Shown: positions 7,919 to 16,743, numbered from the stretch's first letter. The stretch is 64,000 bases of DNA from CAVQGZ01 sp942491665 (GCA_942491665.1 CALOBR010000020.1:124001-188000), one strand, 5' to 3'. A program made the numbers and translations. Notes: generated by a model not told the origin, from the sequence alone.

Positions 7919-8902
7919 TCAAGCAGGCTCTCCTCGCCCGGGTAGCCAGGGTCCGCGCGCAGCACGGCCTCTCGTGAACGTCGTCCGCAGACGGGACGCC
8001 GTTCGGTGTGGCCGGTCGAGGTCGGGCCAGGTCACGCGGGCGAAGCCGTACCCGAGCGAACGGATGTCATCCTCCCGGCGCTTCTCGGCCCAGAGAACGT
8101 CCTCCAGCGAGCGAGGGTCGGTCGACTCGCCAAGCCGGTACTTCATGCGTCCGTCGAACTCGACAATGGTCATCGACTCCTCGTCGAGAAAGTCACCCCG
8201 GCCGAGAAGACGTCCGTCCTGCCATATCTCCACCTGGAGCCTGGGCGGCGGCAGTCCCTCGACGCGGAACAGCACGCGCGTCCGAGACTCCCCCGCTGAC
8301 TCCGAACGACTGTCGGCGAACGCCACGACCCTGCCGACAACCCGTGAGCCGGGCCAGTCGGCGAGGTCGTTGGCGCGAGTCAGCAGGGCGGCAGGCGTCA
8401 CCAGCCCGCGGTGCAGCGCGGCGTCGGCCGCGACGACGCCCGGTTCGAAGCCGCCCAGCCTGGCCAGGTCGACAACCGTGCAATCAGGGCGCGTGACGCG
8501 CAGACCGTCGGCCTCGACGACGTGCTCGTGGGGCAGCTGACCGTTGTGGTGAACGACGTCACCCTCGTGCCGGGACTGGCTGCGCAGCGGTCGCATGACG
8601 TGCACATGCTCGGGCTCGACTCCCCACACCGGCAGCCCGAGTGCGATGGCGGCGCTGACGTGGCTCAGCGTCGCCGGCGCGTGCAGCGACGCGAGCTCTG
8701 CTCGTGCCCGCAGCAGATGACGTCCCGCCTCGTCGAGCCCATCCCAGAGCACGCGCCGGGCGTAGGCCCCGTGGCGGATACGCACGATGTTGCCGCTGCG
8801 AAGGGACCGTCCAAGGTCGTCGGGGGTGTACCCGGCGCTCAACAGCTCGCGCCGGAGCGCGACACCCCGGTGGCGGATGAAGACAGCGGTGAGGTCGTCC
8901 AC
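7919..8902 (-). CDS. AbiEi-like antitoxin-domain / DUF559-like nuclease-fold protein (solo)
   Basis: A 327-residue protein with two parts. Residues ~1-60 (RRELLSAGYTPDDLGRSLRS, then IRHGAYARR) look like the winged-helix N-terminus of AbiEi-type antitoxins. Residues ~215-300 carry a nuclease-like core: ESRTRVLFRVEG, then GDFLDEESMTIVEFDGRMKY, then WAEKRREDDIRSLGYGFARV. The spaced acidic residues followed by EFDGRMK recall PD-(D/E)XK/Vsr-type folds seen in DUF559 proteins. No AbiEii toxin gene is adjacent, so it is probably not a functional classical type IV toxin-antitoxin pair. GTG at 8902 is the furthest in-frame start with family-like sequence. It is bracketed by sites A and B. Solo genes of this kind are common in actinobacteria and their role is unknown to me. 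Confidence 0.7.
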   Translation of the reverse strand: MDDLTAVFIRHRGVALRRELLSAGYTPDDLGRSLRSGNIVRIRHGAYARRVLWDGLDEAGRHLLRARAELASLHAPATLSHVSAAIALGLPVWGVEPEHVHVMRPLRSQSRHEGDVVHHNGQLPHEHVVEADGLRVTRPDCTVVDLARLGGFEPGVVAADAALHRGLVTPAALLTRANDLADWPGSRVVGRVVAFADSRSESAGESRTRVLFRVEGLPPPRLQVEIWQDGRLLGRGDFLDEESMTIVEFDGRMKYRLGESTDPRSLEDVLWAEKRREDDIRSLGYGFARVTWPDLDRPHRTASRLRTTFTRGRAARGPWLPGRGEPA

Positions 8903-8989
8903 GCGCCAAGAGTGGCCACGACGAGCTACCGTCCGCAGAACTCATCCCCAGGCGGGGGCCACAGCCGGCACTTGGCGAGAAGTGCGTCC

Positions 8990-9019
8990 GCTGGGCGAGG
9001 TGAATACACCACGCCAAGC
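8990..9019. repeat. Palindromic site B flanking the AbiEi-like gene
   Basis: GGCGAGGTG (8994-9002), AATA, CACCACGCC (9007-9015) is a palindrome with one mismatched pair. It shares the 13-mer GCTGGGCGAGGTG with site A as a direct repeat, and its reverse complement also matches site A across GGTGTATTCACCTCG. It lies between the icd stop and the AbiEi-like start, about 90 nt upstream of the latter. Confidence 0.6.
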
Positions 9020-9093
9020 CGACCGATATTCAGGTGACGTGATCAACGGGACGCAACCAATCGCCGGGCGCAGCCTCTGCCCCGTTTGGGTCG

Positions 9094-10311
9094 TCAGGCC
9101 ATCGCTGCCTGGAGGTTCTCGTCCAGGGCGCCCAAGAAGTCCTGCGTGGTCAGGAAGGGCTGGTCCGGCCCGACGAGCAGGGCGAGGTCCTTGGTCATCT
9201 TGCCCTCCTCGACCGTCTCGACGCAGACCCGCTCGAGGGTCTCGGCGAACGCCGTCACCTCGGGGGTGTTGTCGAGCTTGCCACGGTGCTTGAGCCCTCC
9301 GGTCCAGGCGAAGATCGACGCGATCGGGTTGGTCGAGGTGGGCTTGCCCTGCTGGTGCTGGCGGTAGTGCCGGGTGACCGTGCCGTGGGCGGCCTCAGCC
9401 TCGACGGTCTGGCCGTCCGGCGTCAGCAGCACGGACGTCATCAGGCCGAGTGACCCGAACCCCTGCGCGACGGTGTCGCTCTGCACGTCGCCGTCGTAGT
9501 TCTTGCAGGCCCAGACGTAGCCGCCCTCCCATTTGAGCGCGGCCGCGACCATGTCGTCGATCAGCCGGTGCTCGTAGGTGAGGCCGGCGTCGGCGAAGCG
9601 CTGCGCGTACTCGGCCTCGAACACCTCTTCGAAGGTGTCCTTGAACATGCCGTCGTAGGCCTTGAGAATCGTGTTCTTCGTCGACATGTAGACCGGGAAC
9701 TCGCGCTCGAGCCCGTACTCGAACGACGCCCGAGCGAAGTCGGCGATGGAGTTCTTGTAGTTGTACATGCCCATCGCCACGCCGCCGTCGTCACCGAACT
9801 GGGCGACCTCGAACTCCATTGGCTCGCTGCCGTCGGCCGGCGTGTAGGTCATGGTCACAGTTCCGGCGCCCGGCACCTTGAAGTCGGTCGCCTTGTACTG
9901 GTCGCCGTGGGCGTGACGGCCGATGATGATTGGCTTGGTCCACGACGGCACCAGCCGCGGGATGTTGCTGATGATGATCGGCTCGCGGAACACCACACCA
10001 CCGAGGATGTTGCGGATGGTCCCGTTCGGCGACCGCCACATCTTCTTCAGGCCAAACTCCTCGACCCGCGCCTCGTCGGGGGTGATCGTCGCGCACTTGA
10101 CCCCGACGCCGTGCTCCTTGATGGCGTTCGCCGCGTCGATGGTCACCTGGTCGTCGGTGGCATCGCGGTACTCGATCGACAGGTCGTAGTAGCGCAGGTC
10201 GACGTCCAGGTACGGCAGAATCAGCTGGTCCTTGATGAAGGCCCAGATGATGCGGGTCATCTCGTCGCCGTCGAGCTCGACGACGGGCCCGTTCACCTTG
10301 ATCTTGCTCAT
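9094..10311 (-). CDS. icd: NADP-dependent isocitrate dehydrogenase
   Basis: Oxidatively decarboxylates isocitrate to 2-oxoglutarate in the TCA cycle, producing NADPH. The 405-residue length and the N-terminus MSKIKVNGPVVELDGDEMTR identify the dimeric, eukaryote-like type II enzyme, not the monomeric type also found in actinobacteria. The substrate-binding serine and arginines are in KKMWRSPNGTIRNILGG, and the nucleotide-binding region includes AHGTVTRHYRQHQQGKPTS. It is the last gene of a minus-strand series downstream of mdh, separated by 74 nt that contain a small GC hairpin. Confidence 0.97.
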   Translation of the reverse strand: MSKIKVNGPVVELDGDEMTRIIWAFIKDQLILPYLDVDLRYYDLSIEYRDATDDQVTIDAANAIKEHGVGVKCATITPDEARVEEFGLKKMWRSPNGTIRNILGGVVFREPIIISNIPRLVPSWTKPIIIGRHAHGDQYKATDFKVPGAGTVTMTYTPADGSEPMEFEVAQFGDDGGVAMGMYNYKNSIADFARASFEYGLEREFPVYMSTKNTILKAYDGMFKDTFEEVFEAEYAQRFADAGLTYEHRLIDDMVAAALKWEGGYVWACKNYDGDVQSDTVAQGFGSLGLMTSVLLTPDGQTVEAEAAHGTVTRHYRQHQQGKPTSTNPIASIFAWTGGLKHRGKLDNTPEVTAFAETLERVCVETVEEGKMTKDLALLVGPDQPFLTTQDFLGALDENLQAAMA

Positions 10312-10367
10312 GCGGATGGGTCTGCCTCTCTGTCAGAAACCTGGCTTGTCAGATGCTTGCTGAGTAT

Positions 10368-10382
10368 GGCTGCGGAGCAGCC
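10368..10382 (-). terminator. Small hairpin between mdh and icd
   Basis: GGCTGC / GCAGCC arms form a 6-bp stem with a 3-nt loop just downstream of the mdh stop. It may be a weak terminator or processing site; icd probably also has its own promoter in this gap. Confidence 0.35.
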
Positions 10383-10385
10383 GGG

Positions 10386-11345
10386 TCACATGTTCGCGAC
10401 GTCGGCCTGCTTCGCGCGGACGGCGTCGGCCGCCTCACCGAGGGCGGTGCGCTCCGACTCGGTCAGGTCGGTCTCGACCACTGCGCGGACGCCGTCACGG
10501 CCGATCTCAGCCTCGACCCCGAGGTAGACCCCCGAGATGCCGTACTCGCCGTCGACCCATGCGCACACCGGCATGACCGCGCCGGCGTCCTCGATCACGG
10601 CCTTCGCCATGCGCGCGGCGGCGGCCGATGGCGCGTAGTACGCCGAGCCCGTCTTGAGCAGCGCGACGATCTCGGCACCGCCGTTGCGGGTGCGGGTGAC
10701 CAGCTCGTCGATCGTGTCGGCGGGGAGCATCTCGGTGAGCGGCTTGCCGTCCACGGTGCACCGTGACGGCACCGGCACCATCGTCTCGCCGTGCGACCCG
10801 AGCGTCAGAGTCTTCACGCTGCCCACCGGCACGCCGAGCTCGACGGCAACCGAGTTGGTGAACCGCGCGGTGTCGAGCATGCCGGCCTGACCCATCACCC
10901 GGCTGTACGGCAAGCCCGAGGCGATCTGCGCCAGGGCTGTCATCTCGTCCAGAGGGTTGGTGACGACGACGATCACGGCGTCTGGCGCATAGCGCGCGAC
11001 GCTCTCGCTCACCGGGCGGACGATGCCGGCGTTCTTCTCCAGCAGGTCCATGCGCAGCATGCCGGGCTTGCGCGGGAAGCCGGCGGTGATGACCACCACG
11101 TCGGACCCCTCGATGGCCTCGTAGCCAGACCCGTCCATACCGGTGGTGACGCCGACGACGGTGGTCTCGAAGCCCTCGACCGGGCGCGACTGGTTCATGT
11201 CGAGCGCCAGACCCTCGGGCTTGCCTTCGACGATGTCGGTGAGGACGACGGTCTCGAACACGTCGTACTCGGCCAGCCGCTGCGCCGTCGTGGAGCCGTA
11301 GAAGCCCGCTCCGACCACAGTGACCTTGCCCGACCTGATGCCCAT
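10386..11345 (-). CDS. mdh: Malate dehydrogenase (LDH-like type)
   Basis: Oxidises malate to oxaloacetate with NAD. The NAD-binding loop is VTVVGAGFYGSTTAQRLA near residue 8. The acidic residue at the end of beta-2 (VVLTDI) indicates NAD preference. The catalytic histidine lies in GSHGETMVP and the aspartate partner in the VVVTNPLDEMTALA region. The arginine-bearing loop RKPGMLRMDLL is the substrate-specificity loop of malate rather than lactate dehydrogenases. At 319 residues it matches the LDH-like MalDH group. A Shine-Dalgarno GGAGG precedes the ATG. It lies between the DUF3017 gene and icd. Confidence 0.94.
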   Translation of the reverse strand: MGIRSGKVTVVGAGFYGSTTAQRLAEYDVFETVVLTDIVEGKPEGLALDMNQSRPVEGFETTVVGVTTGMDGSGYEAIEGSDVVVITAGFPRKPGMLRMDLLEKNAGIVRPVSESVARYAPDAVIVVVTNPLDEMTALAQIASGLPYSRVMGQAGMLDTARFTNSVAVELGVPVGSVKTLTLGSHGETMVPVPSRCTVDGKPLTEMLPADTIDELVTRTRNGGAEIVALLKTGSAYYAPSAAAARMAKAVIEDAGAVMPVCAWVDGEYGISGVYLGVEAEIGRDGVRAVVETDLTESERTALGEAADAVRAKQADVANM

Positions 11346-11414
11346 CGCTACCTCCGAGGTGTGTCGTTGCTGTCGGGGCCCATGCCCCCGCCGTCAGCCT
11401 AGCGATGCACGCCT

Positions 11415-11828
11415 TCAGCCGGGTGGGGGTACCACGACTGCCAGCACGACCGCGGAGACACCGAGCACCGCGTAGACGGGAACGTCGACGCGCCGGGAGC
11501 GCAGCACGAGCATGCCGGCGGCCTCGTCGGACAGAAAGGCTCGTCCGAGCGCAGCCAGGCACACAGCGGTGGCGACGAGCAACGCCCCGGGACGGAACAG
11601 GCCGTCGTCGGCCTGCCCCCAGCCGACCACGGCCATCAGCACCAGCCCGACCGCGCCGACGAGCACGACCACCAGGTAGGCGACGCTGACGGACGGCCAC
11701 GGTCGTGGCGGCTGCTCGACCTCCTGGGTCCACTGGCCGCGTCCCCACTCGTCGGACTCGTCGTAGAAGTCCCAGCCCTGGGCCGCACCTCCAGTCGGCG
11801 GTGTCTCGGGCGACTCCGGGTCGGGCAT
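11415..11828 (-). CDS. DUF3017 family membrane protein
   Basis: A 137-residue protein with an acidic, Trp-rich cytoplasmic N-terminus of about 45 residues and three predicted membrane spans (VSVAYLVVVLVGAVGLVLM, then PGALLVATAVCLAALGR, then a final VYAVLGVSAVVLAVVV). The segment MLVLRSRRVDV between spans two and three is typical of DUF3017 proteins, which in actinobacteria usually sit directly after folD, as here (11 nt gap). Function is unknown. It may be co-transcribed with folD and purH. Confidence 0.8.
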   Translation of the reverse strand: MPDPESPETPPTGGAAQGWDFYDESDEWGRGQWTQEVEQPPRPWPSVSVAYLVVVLVGAVGLVLMAVVGWGQADDGLFRPGALLVATAVCLAALGRAFLSDEAAGMLVLRSRRVDVPVYAVLGVSAVVLAVVVPPPG

Positions 11829-11839
11829 GGTCGCGGCCC

Positions 11840-12694
11840 TCAGCCGGCCGCGCTGCGCTCGGCCGACTCCACCACGTTGGTCAGCAGCATGGCGCGTGTC
11901 ATCGGCCCGACCCCGCCGGGCATGGGTGCGACGAAGCCGGCCACCTCGCGAACCCCGGCGTCCACGTCGCCGACCAGACCCGCGTCGGTCCGGGTGATCC
12001 CCACGTCGAGGACGGCGGCCCCAGGCTTGACCACGTCGGCGGTCACCAGGCCGGGCACCCCGGCCGCAGCGACGATCACGTCGGCCCGGCTCAGGTGCGC
12101 GGCCAGGTCACGGGTGCCGGTGTGGCACAGCGTCACCGTGGAGTTCTCCGAACGCCGGGTCAGCAGCAGCCCCAGCGGACGTCCCACCGTGACGCCGCGC
12201 CCGACCACGCAGACCTCCGCCCCGGCCAGCGCGACGTCGTAGCGGCGCAGCAGAGTGACGATCCCCCGCGGAGTGCAGGGCAGCGGTGCCGGGCGTCCCA
12301 GCACCAGCCATCCCAGGTTGGTCGGGTGCAAGCCGTCGGCGTCCTTGGCCGGGTGCATGCGGGCGAGAACCGCATTCGCGTCCAGCGCAGCTGGCAGCGG
12401 AAGCTGGACGATGTAGCCGGTGCACCCCGGGTCGGCGTTCAGGTCGTCCACGACCTTCTCGACGTCGGCCTGGGTGGCGTCGGATGCCAGCTCGACCTGA
12501 ATGCTCTCGATGCCCACCTCGGCGCAGTCGCGGTGCTTGCCGGCGACGTAGGCGTGGCTGCCCGGGTCGTCGCCGACGAGGACGGTGCCAAGGCCGGGAG
12601 TCACGCCCTGGGCGCGCAGAGCTGACACACGCTGCGCGAGGTCGGCCTTCACCTCGGTCGCTGTCGCCTTGCCGTCGAGGATCGTTGCGGTCAT
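11840..12694 (-). CDS. folD: Bifunctional methylenetetrahydrofolate dehydrogenase/cyclohydrolase
   Basis: Interconverts 5,10-methylene-THF and 10-formyl-THF, supplying the formyl groups used by PurN and PurH immediately upstream. The ATG at 12694 is chosen because GAAAGGA lies 8-14 nt upstream and the protein then begins MTATILDGKATATEVK, the usual FolD start; the frame continues further upstream but without homology. Visible motifs are the catalytic lysine region DDPGSHAYVAGKHRDCAEVG, the substrate loop VQLPLPAALD, and the C-terminal PMPGGVGPMTRAMLL. Length 284 residues is standard. The gene lies 23 nt downstream of purH. Confidence 0.96.
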   Translation of the reverse strand: MTATILDGKATATEVKADLAQRVSALRAQGVTPGLGTVLVGDDPGSHAYVAGKHRDCAEVGIESIQVELASDATQADVEKVVDDLNADPGCTGYIVQLPLPAALDANAVLARMHPAKDADGLHPTNLGWLVLGRPAPLPCTPRGIVTLLRRYDVALAGAEVCVVGRGVTVGRPLGLLLTRRSENSTVTLCHTGTRDLAAHLSRADVIVAAAGVPGLVTADVVKPGAAVLDVGITRTDAGLVGDVDAGVREVAGFVAPMPGGVGPMTRAMLLTNVVESAERSAAG

Positions 12695-12717
12695 GGCGTC
12701 GATCCTTTCATCGTCGG

Positions 12718-14307
12718 CTAGTGGAAGAAGTGGCGCGTGCCGGTGAGGTACAGCGTCATGCCGGCCGCCTGCGCGGCGGCGACCACCTCGTCGTCGCGTA
12801 CCGAGCCCCCCGGCTGCACGACCGCGCGGACGCCGCCGTCCAGCAGCACCATGAGTCCGTCGGCGAACGGGAAGAAGGCGTCGGACGCCGCGACCGACCC
12901 GGCCGCCCGCTCGCCGGCTCGGCTGACGGCGAGCCGTGCTGAGTCGACCCGGTTGACCTGTCCCATCCCGATGCCGACGGCTGCGCCTGCCTGCGCCAGC
13001 AGGATCGCGTTCGACTTGACCGCCCGGCATGCCCGCCACGCGAAGGCGAGGTCGGCGAGCGTGGCGTCGTCGGCGGGCTCGCCGGCGGCAAGCGTCCATC
13101 CGGCCGGGTCGTCCCCGGGCGCGTCGACCCGGTCACGCTGCTGAAGCAGCAGCCCGCCACTGACCGGGCGCCACTCCGCGCCCGTCGGTCCCGGGGGCTC
13201 GACAGTGAGCAGACGGACGTTCTTCTTCGCCGTCAGCACCGCGAGCGCGTCGTCGTCGTAGCCCGGCGCCACGACCACCTCGGTGAACACCTCGGCCACC
13301 TGGCGTGCCATCGCTGCCGTCACGCGACGATTGGCGGCGATCACGCCTCCGAAGGCCGAGACGGGGTCGGTGGCGTGTGCGGCGGCGTGCGCGGCGGCGA
13401 TGTCGGTGCCCACGGCCAGCCCACAGGGGTTGGTGTGCTTGATGACGGCGACCGCCGGCTCGGCGAAGTCGTAGGCGGCGCGCAGCGCTGCGTCAGCATC
13501 GACGTAGTTGTTGTACGACATCTCCTTGCCGTGCAGCTGGACGGCGCCGGCCAGCCCCGAGTCGCGACCGTCACGGTAGAGCGCGGCCGCCTGGTGCGGG
13601 TTCTCGCCGTAGCGCAGGGTCGCCGCGCGCTGCCACGTCGCACCGAGCCAGCGCGGGAACTCGACCCGCTCCGCCGCATCGGCGCCGGCCTCGGTCACCA
13701 GGGTGGACTCCATCCATGACGCCACCGCCACGTCGTAGGACGCCGTATGCGCGAACGCCTCGGCGGCCAGCGCGGTGCGCTCGGCCATCGTGAACCCACC
13801 GGCTGCGACGGCCTCGACGAGCTCGGGGTAGCGCTGCGGCGAGACCACGACCGCCATGCGGGCGTGGTTCTTGGCCGAGGCCCGCACCATCGCGGGCCCC
13901 CCGATGTCGATCTGCTCGACACACTCGTCGGCGCTCGCGCCTGAGGCCACCGTCTCGGGGAACGGGTAAAGGTTGACGACGAGCAGGTCGAACGGCTCGA
14001 TGCCCAGGTCATCGAGCTGCCGGTCGTGCTCGCTGCGGCGGGGGTCGGCCAGCAGCCCGGCGTGCACCGCGGGGTGCAGCGTCTTGACGCGCCCGTCCAG
14101 GCACTCCGGAAAGCCGGTGACCTGCTCGACCGGCGTGACGGGGATGCCGGCCTCGGCAATGCGCGCGGCCGTCGACCCGGTCGACACCAGGGCGACGCCC
14201 GCGCCATGCAGGGCCGTGGCCAGCTCGACCAGCCCCGTCTTGTCCGACACGCTCACCAGGGCTCGGCGCACCGGGCGCCGCTCTGCTGTGGTCGCGGTGG
14301 GGCTCAC
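12718..14307 (-). CDS. purH: Bifunctional AICAR transformylase/IMP cyclohydrolase
   Basis: Carries out the last two steps of IMP synthesis. The N-terminal cyclohydrolase domain contains RALVSVSDKTGLVELATAL and GRVKTLHPAVHAGLL; the C-terminal transformylase domain contains HGKEMSYNNYVDADAALRAA and the KHTNPCGLAVG catalytic segment. GTG at 14307 overlaps the TGA of purN by 4 nt, so translation is coupled. The frame extends further upstream within purN but without family similarity. The 529-residue length is normal. It forms a purN-purH-folD group, the enzymes that use and make 10-formyl-THF. Confidence 0.97.
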   Translation of the reverse strand: MSPTATTAERRPVRRALVSVSDKTGLVELATALHGAGVALVSTGSTAARIAEAGIPVTPVEQVTGFPECLDGRVKTLHPAVHAGLLADPRRSEHDRQLDDLGIEPFDLLVVNLYPFPETVASGASADECVEQIDIGGPAMVRASAKNHARMAVVVSPQRYPELVEAVAAGGFTMAERTALAAEAFAHTASYDVAVASWMESTLVTEAGADAAERVEFPRWLGATWQRAATLRYGENPHQAAALYRDGRDSGLAGAVQLHGKEMSYNNYVDADAALRAAYDFAEPAVAVIKHTNPCGLAVGTDIAAAHAAAHATDPVSAFGGVIAANRRVTAAMARQVAEVFTEVVVAPGYDDDALAVLTAKKNVRLLTVEPPGPTGAEWRPVSGGLLLQQRDRVDAPGDDPAGWTLAAGEPADDATLADLAFAWRACRAVKSNAILLAQAGAAVGIGMGQVNRVDSARLAVSRAGERAAGSVAASDAFFPFADGLMVLLDGGVRAVVQPGGSVRDDEVVAAAQAAGMTLYLTGTRHFFH

Positions 14308-14939
14308 GGGATGGTCACTCTCCTGCCGTCGATGGTCCAGCCGTTGCGCAGCATCCCGAAGGCGACCTCCGGGAGCAGGTGGCGTTCTTCGGTCTTGATG
14401 CGCTCGTGCAACGACTCCTCGTCGTCGCTCGGACGTACCTCCACCACTCGCTGGGCGAGCACCGGTCCAGTATCGACGCCGGCGTCCACCAGGTGCACCG
14501 TGCACCCGGTGACCCGCACGCCATAGGCCAGCGCGTCGCGCACCGCGTGGGCGCCGGGAAAGGCGGGCAGCAGGGCGGGGTGGGTGTTGATGACGCGGTC
14601 GGTGAACCGGTCGAGCACCGCCGGGCCGAGGATGCGCATGAAACCTGCGCTGACCACCAGGTCGGCCTCGCCCGCCGCGATGGCGTCAGCGACCGCGACG
14701 TCCCACTGCGCACGAGCCGATCGGTCGATCAGCGGGACGGCGACTGCCTCGACACCGGCCTCGCGGGCGCGCGCCATGACCCCGGCGTCGGGCTGGTCGC
14801 AGACCAGTCGTGTGACGCGCACCGCACCGGCCGCGTCATCAGACGTGCGCGCGGCGGCCTCCGCCAATGCCGCGAAGACGCTGCCTGACCCCGACGCCAG
14901 CACGACGACGCGAGCGGGCGACGTCGCAGGGTGGGGCAC
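14304..14939 (-). CDS. purN: Phosphoribosylglycinamide formyltransferase (GART)
   Basis: Transfers the formyl group of 10-formyl-THF to GAR in purine synthesis. GTG at 14939 is chosen because CAGGAG lies 8 nt upstream and the protein then starts ~10 residues before the first strand RVVVLASGSGSVF. The catalytic Asn-His pair is in VINTHPALLPAFPGAHAV, and the catalytic Asp in VDAGVDTGPVLAQ. The protein is 211 residues. Its stop overlaps the purH start by 4 nt. It is divergent from the small membrane protein at 15013, with about 70 nt between the starts. Confidence 0.95.
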   Translation of the reverse strand: MPHPATSPARVVVLASGSGSVFAALAEAAARTSDDAAGAVRVTRLVCDQPDAGVMARAREAGVEAVAVPLIDRSARAQWDVAVADAIAAGEADLVVSAGFMRILGPAVLDRFTDRVINTHPALLPAFPGAHAVRDALAYGVRVTGCTVHLVDAGVDTGPVLAQRVVEVRPSDDEESLHERIKTEERHLLPEVAFGMLRNGWTIDGRRVTIP

Positions 14940-15012
14940 GGGACGGCTCCTGACAGCAGAGGGAGAGCGGGCCAGCACCAGCGAGAGCCCTGCGATGAGG
15001 GAGGATAGTCCG

Positions 15013-15504
15013 GTGAGCGTGAGTGGTGGTGACCCGCACGACCCGTTCCGCACCGACGCTCCCCCGACCCCTGCCACCGAGAAGACCAACGACCAGTCCG
15101 GCGGCCCGTCCGGCGGCCCGCAAGCGCCGCCGCCGGAGCCACCACCCGACCCCGTCGAGCCCCTGCCGCAGTCACGGGCGCTGGCACTTCGCCTCGCGAT
15201 CATCTCGGTCGCGGCGGTGGCGGCCGCATTCTTCGCGTGGCCGGTCGGCGCGGCGCTCGGCGTGGTGACGGTCGTTCTGGCCCTGCGCTCGAAGGGCACC
15301 GTGCCGCCTCGAGTGCGCGCAATCGCCCTGGTGGCAGGCTCGATCGCCATCGTGGTCGGTGTCGCCATATCGGTCGTTGCCTGGGTATTTCGTACCGAGT
15401 TCCTCGACTACAACCAGTGCGTTCAGGGTGCGAACACTCGACAGGCGCAGCAGAACTGTCAGGACGCGCTGACCGATGCCCTGACGTCGCGGCTCGGGTT
15501 GTAG
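15013..15504 (+). CDS. Small proline-rich two-span membrane protein
   Basis: A 163-residue protein. GTG at 15013 has a GGGAGGA Shine-Dalgarno 7 nt upstream. Residues ~1-55 are hydrophilic and rich in Pro, Gly and Asp. Two hydrophobic spans follow (LAIISVAAVAAAFFAWPVG and AIALVAGSIAIVVGVAISVV) with a short loop containing LALRSKGTVPPR, reminiscent of DUF4190-like proteins. The C-terminal tail has two cysteines (YNQCVQGA and QQNCQDAL) that may pair outside the cell. Its 3' end overlaps the convergent perM-like gene by 46 nt. In M. tuberculosis an unrelated-looking membrane protein occupies a similar place beside perM. Function is unknown. Confidence 0.75.
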   Translation: MSVSGGDPHDPFRTDAPPTPATEKTNDQSGGPSGGPQAPPPEPPPDPVEPLPQSRALALRLAIISVAAVAAAFFAWPVGAALGVVTVVLALRSKGTVPPRVRAIALVAGSIAIVVGVAISVVAWVFRTEFLDYNQCVQGANTRQAQQNCQDALTDALTSRLGL

Positions 15505-16694
15505 CGCCGCCGACGCCAACCCAGGAGCGCCGCAGTGGCCGCACCCGACAGCGCAACCGCGGCGCCGATGACCACACCGGTCACCGCCGACTGCACGCCC
15601 ACCCACCCCAGGTCTCCCGGCCCCATGCCGCCGCTGGCCGCCCAGGTCAGCGCGCTGACCGCGAGGGCGACCATCAGACCTGCCACAGCGGCGCTCGCTG
15701 GCCCCTGCCACCAGGCGGCACCGGCCTGGTCACGACGCCACACGAGCAGGCCGGCGACGACGCCCGCGCCCAGCAGGGAAACGGCCCCGACGACGCCGAC
15801 CCAGCCGGGCATCGACTCCGGGACGATGCCGAGCGCAGGGAACCCGGGCAGCGGCCCGACCTGCACGTCCTGGGCGCTGACGCTCACCTGTGCGCCGAGG
15901 CTGACGCCTGGTCCGACGAGGACGGCCAGCGTCCACACCACCAGCGTGGGCACGTACACGAGGGTCAGCACCACCAGGGTGACGAGGCCGGCCACGCCAG
16001 GATCGATCTGCTGGACCAGCGACGAGATGGTGCCGAACGCGCCGACGAGGGCGACGGTCATGACGGCTGTCGAGACCATGAGCAGGGTCGCCAGCGCACC
16101 AGCGGCGGGGATCGCACTGCCGCGCAACCAGCCGGGCAGACGGGCGCCCATCAGCCGGCGGATATCCGGCTCGGCCACCAGCACTCCGACCGCGGCACCG
16201 GTGAGGATGACGAGCGCGGTCTGGGCGGCGGCCTCACCGGGGTCGATCGTGATCTGCGGCACGGTCAGCACGCTGGCCGCCAGGGCTCCGAGGGCGGCTG
16301 CGGTGACGGTCATGGCCGCCGCCAAAGCGCCTGCCCGTGCCCCGGTGATGGGGTGTGACGATTCCGCGGTCCAGATGCCGCCGCGGTAGGCCAGCACGAG
16401 GGAGACGAGCGTCAGGCCGAGCGGGGTGAGGTTCCAGGAGGCGTCCGCGCTGCTCAGGGTCGCGCCGAGGCCGAGCAACCACCCCGCCGCAGCGATCGAC
16501 AAGGCATCACCCAACGGCTCGGTCGCACCGGCTCCAAGCCACGCGAGAAGAACCGGGGCGGCGACGACGCCGAACCCAACCACGCACACCCACACTGCGA
16601 CAGCTGCGCCGTGCAGCAGCAGCCGCGCGACCGGCACGCCCCCGTCGGGAGCATCGGCGTGCAGGCGCGAACGATCAGCCAGGGCAGAGCTCAC
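15459..16694 (-). CDS. perM: DUF6350 / PerM-like polytopic membrane protein
   Basis: A 411-residue integral membrane protein with about nine to ten hydrophobic spans. Its place between sucD and purN matches M. tuberculosis Rv0955 (PerM), a divisome-associated protein. The identity comes from that synteny together with length and topology, so the family call is stronger than the functional one. The C-terminal cytoplasmic end GWRRRRYNPSRD is strongly basic. The ATG at 16694 has no clear Shine-Dalgarno; a GGGGAC lies close upstream. The gene overlaps the convergent small membrane protein by 46 nt. Confidence 0.75.
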   Translation of the reverse strand: MSSALADRSRLHADAPDGGVPVARLLLHGAAVAVWVCVVGFGVVAAPVLLAWLGAGATEPLGDALSIAAAGWLLGLGATLSSADASWNLTPLGLTLVSLVLAYRGGIWTAESSHPITGARAGALAAAMTVTAAALGALAASVLTVPQITIDPGEAAAQTALVILTGAAVGVLVAEPDIRRLMGARLPGWLRGSAIPAAGALATLLMVSTAVMTVALVGAFGTISSLVQQIDPGVAGLVTLVVLTLVYVPTLVVWTLAVLVGPGVSLGAQVSVSAQDVQVGPLPGFPALGIVPESMPGWVGVVGAVSLLGAGVVAGLLVWRRDQAGAAWWQGPASAAVAGLMVALAVSALTWAASGGMGPGDLGWVGVQSAVTGVVIGAAVALSGAATAALLGWRRRRYNPSRDVRASVSAS

Positions 16695-16743
16695 GTCCCC
16701 ATGGTTGTCCCCGCCACGTCCGGAGGCGGGTGCAACACGCCGG

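Noticed and set aside
7919..8902. A classical AbiE type IV toxin-antitoxin pair
   Set aside because: No AbiEii nucleotidyltransferase-like toxin gene lies on either side; neighbours are icd and a transporter operon.
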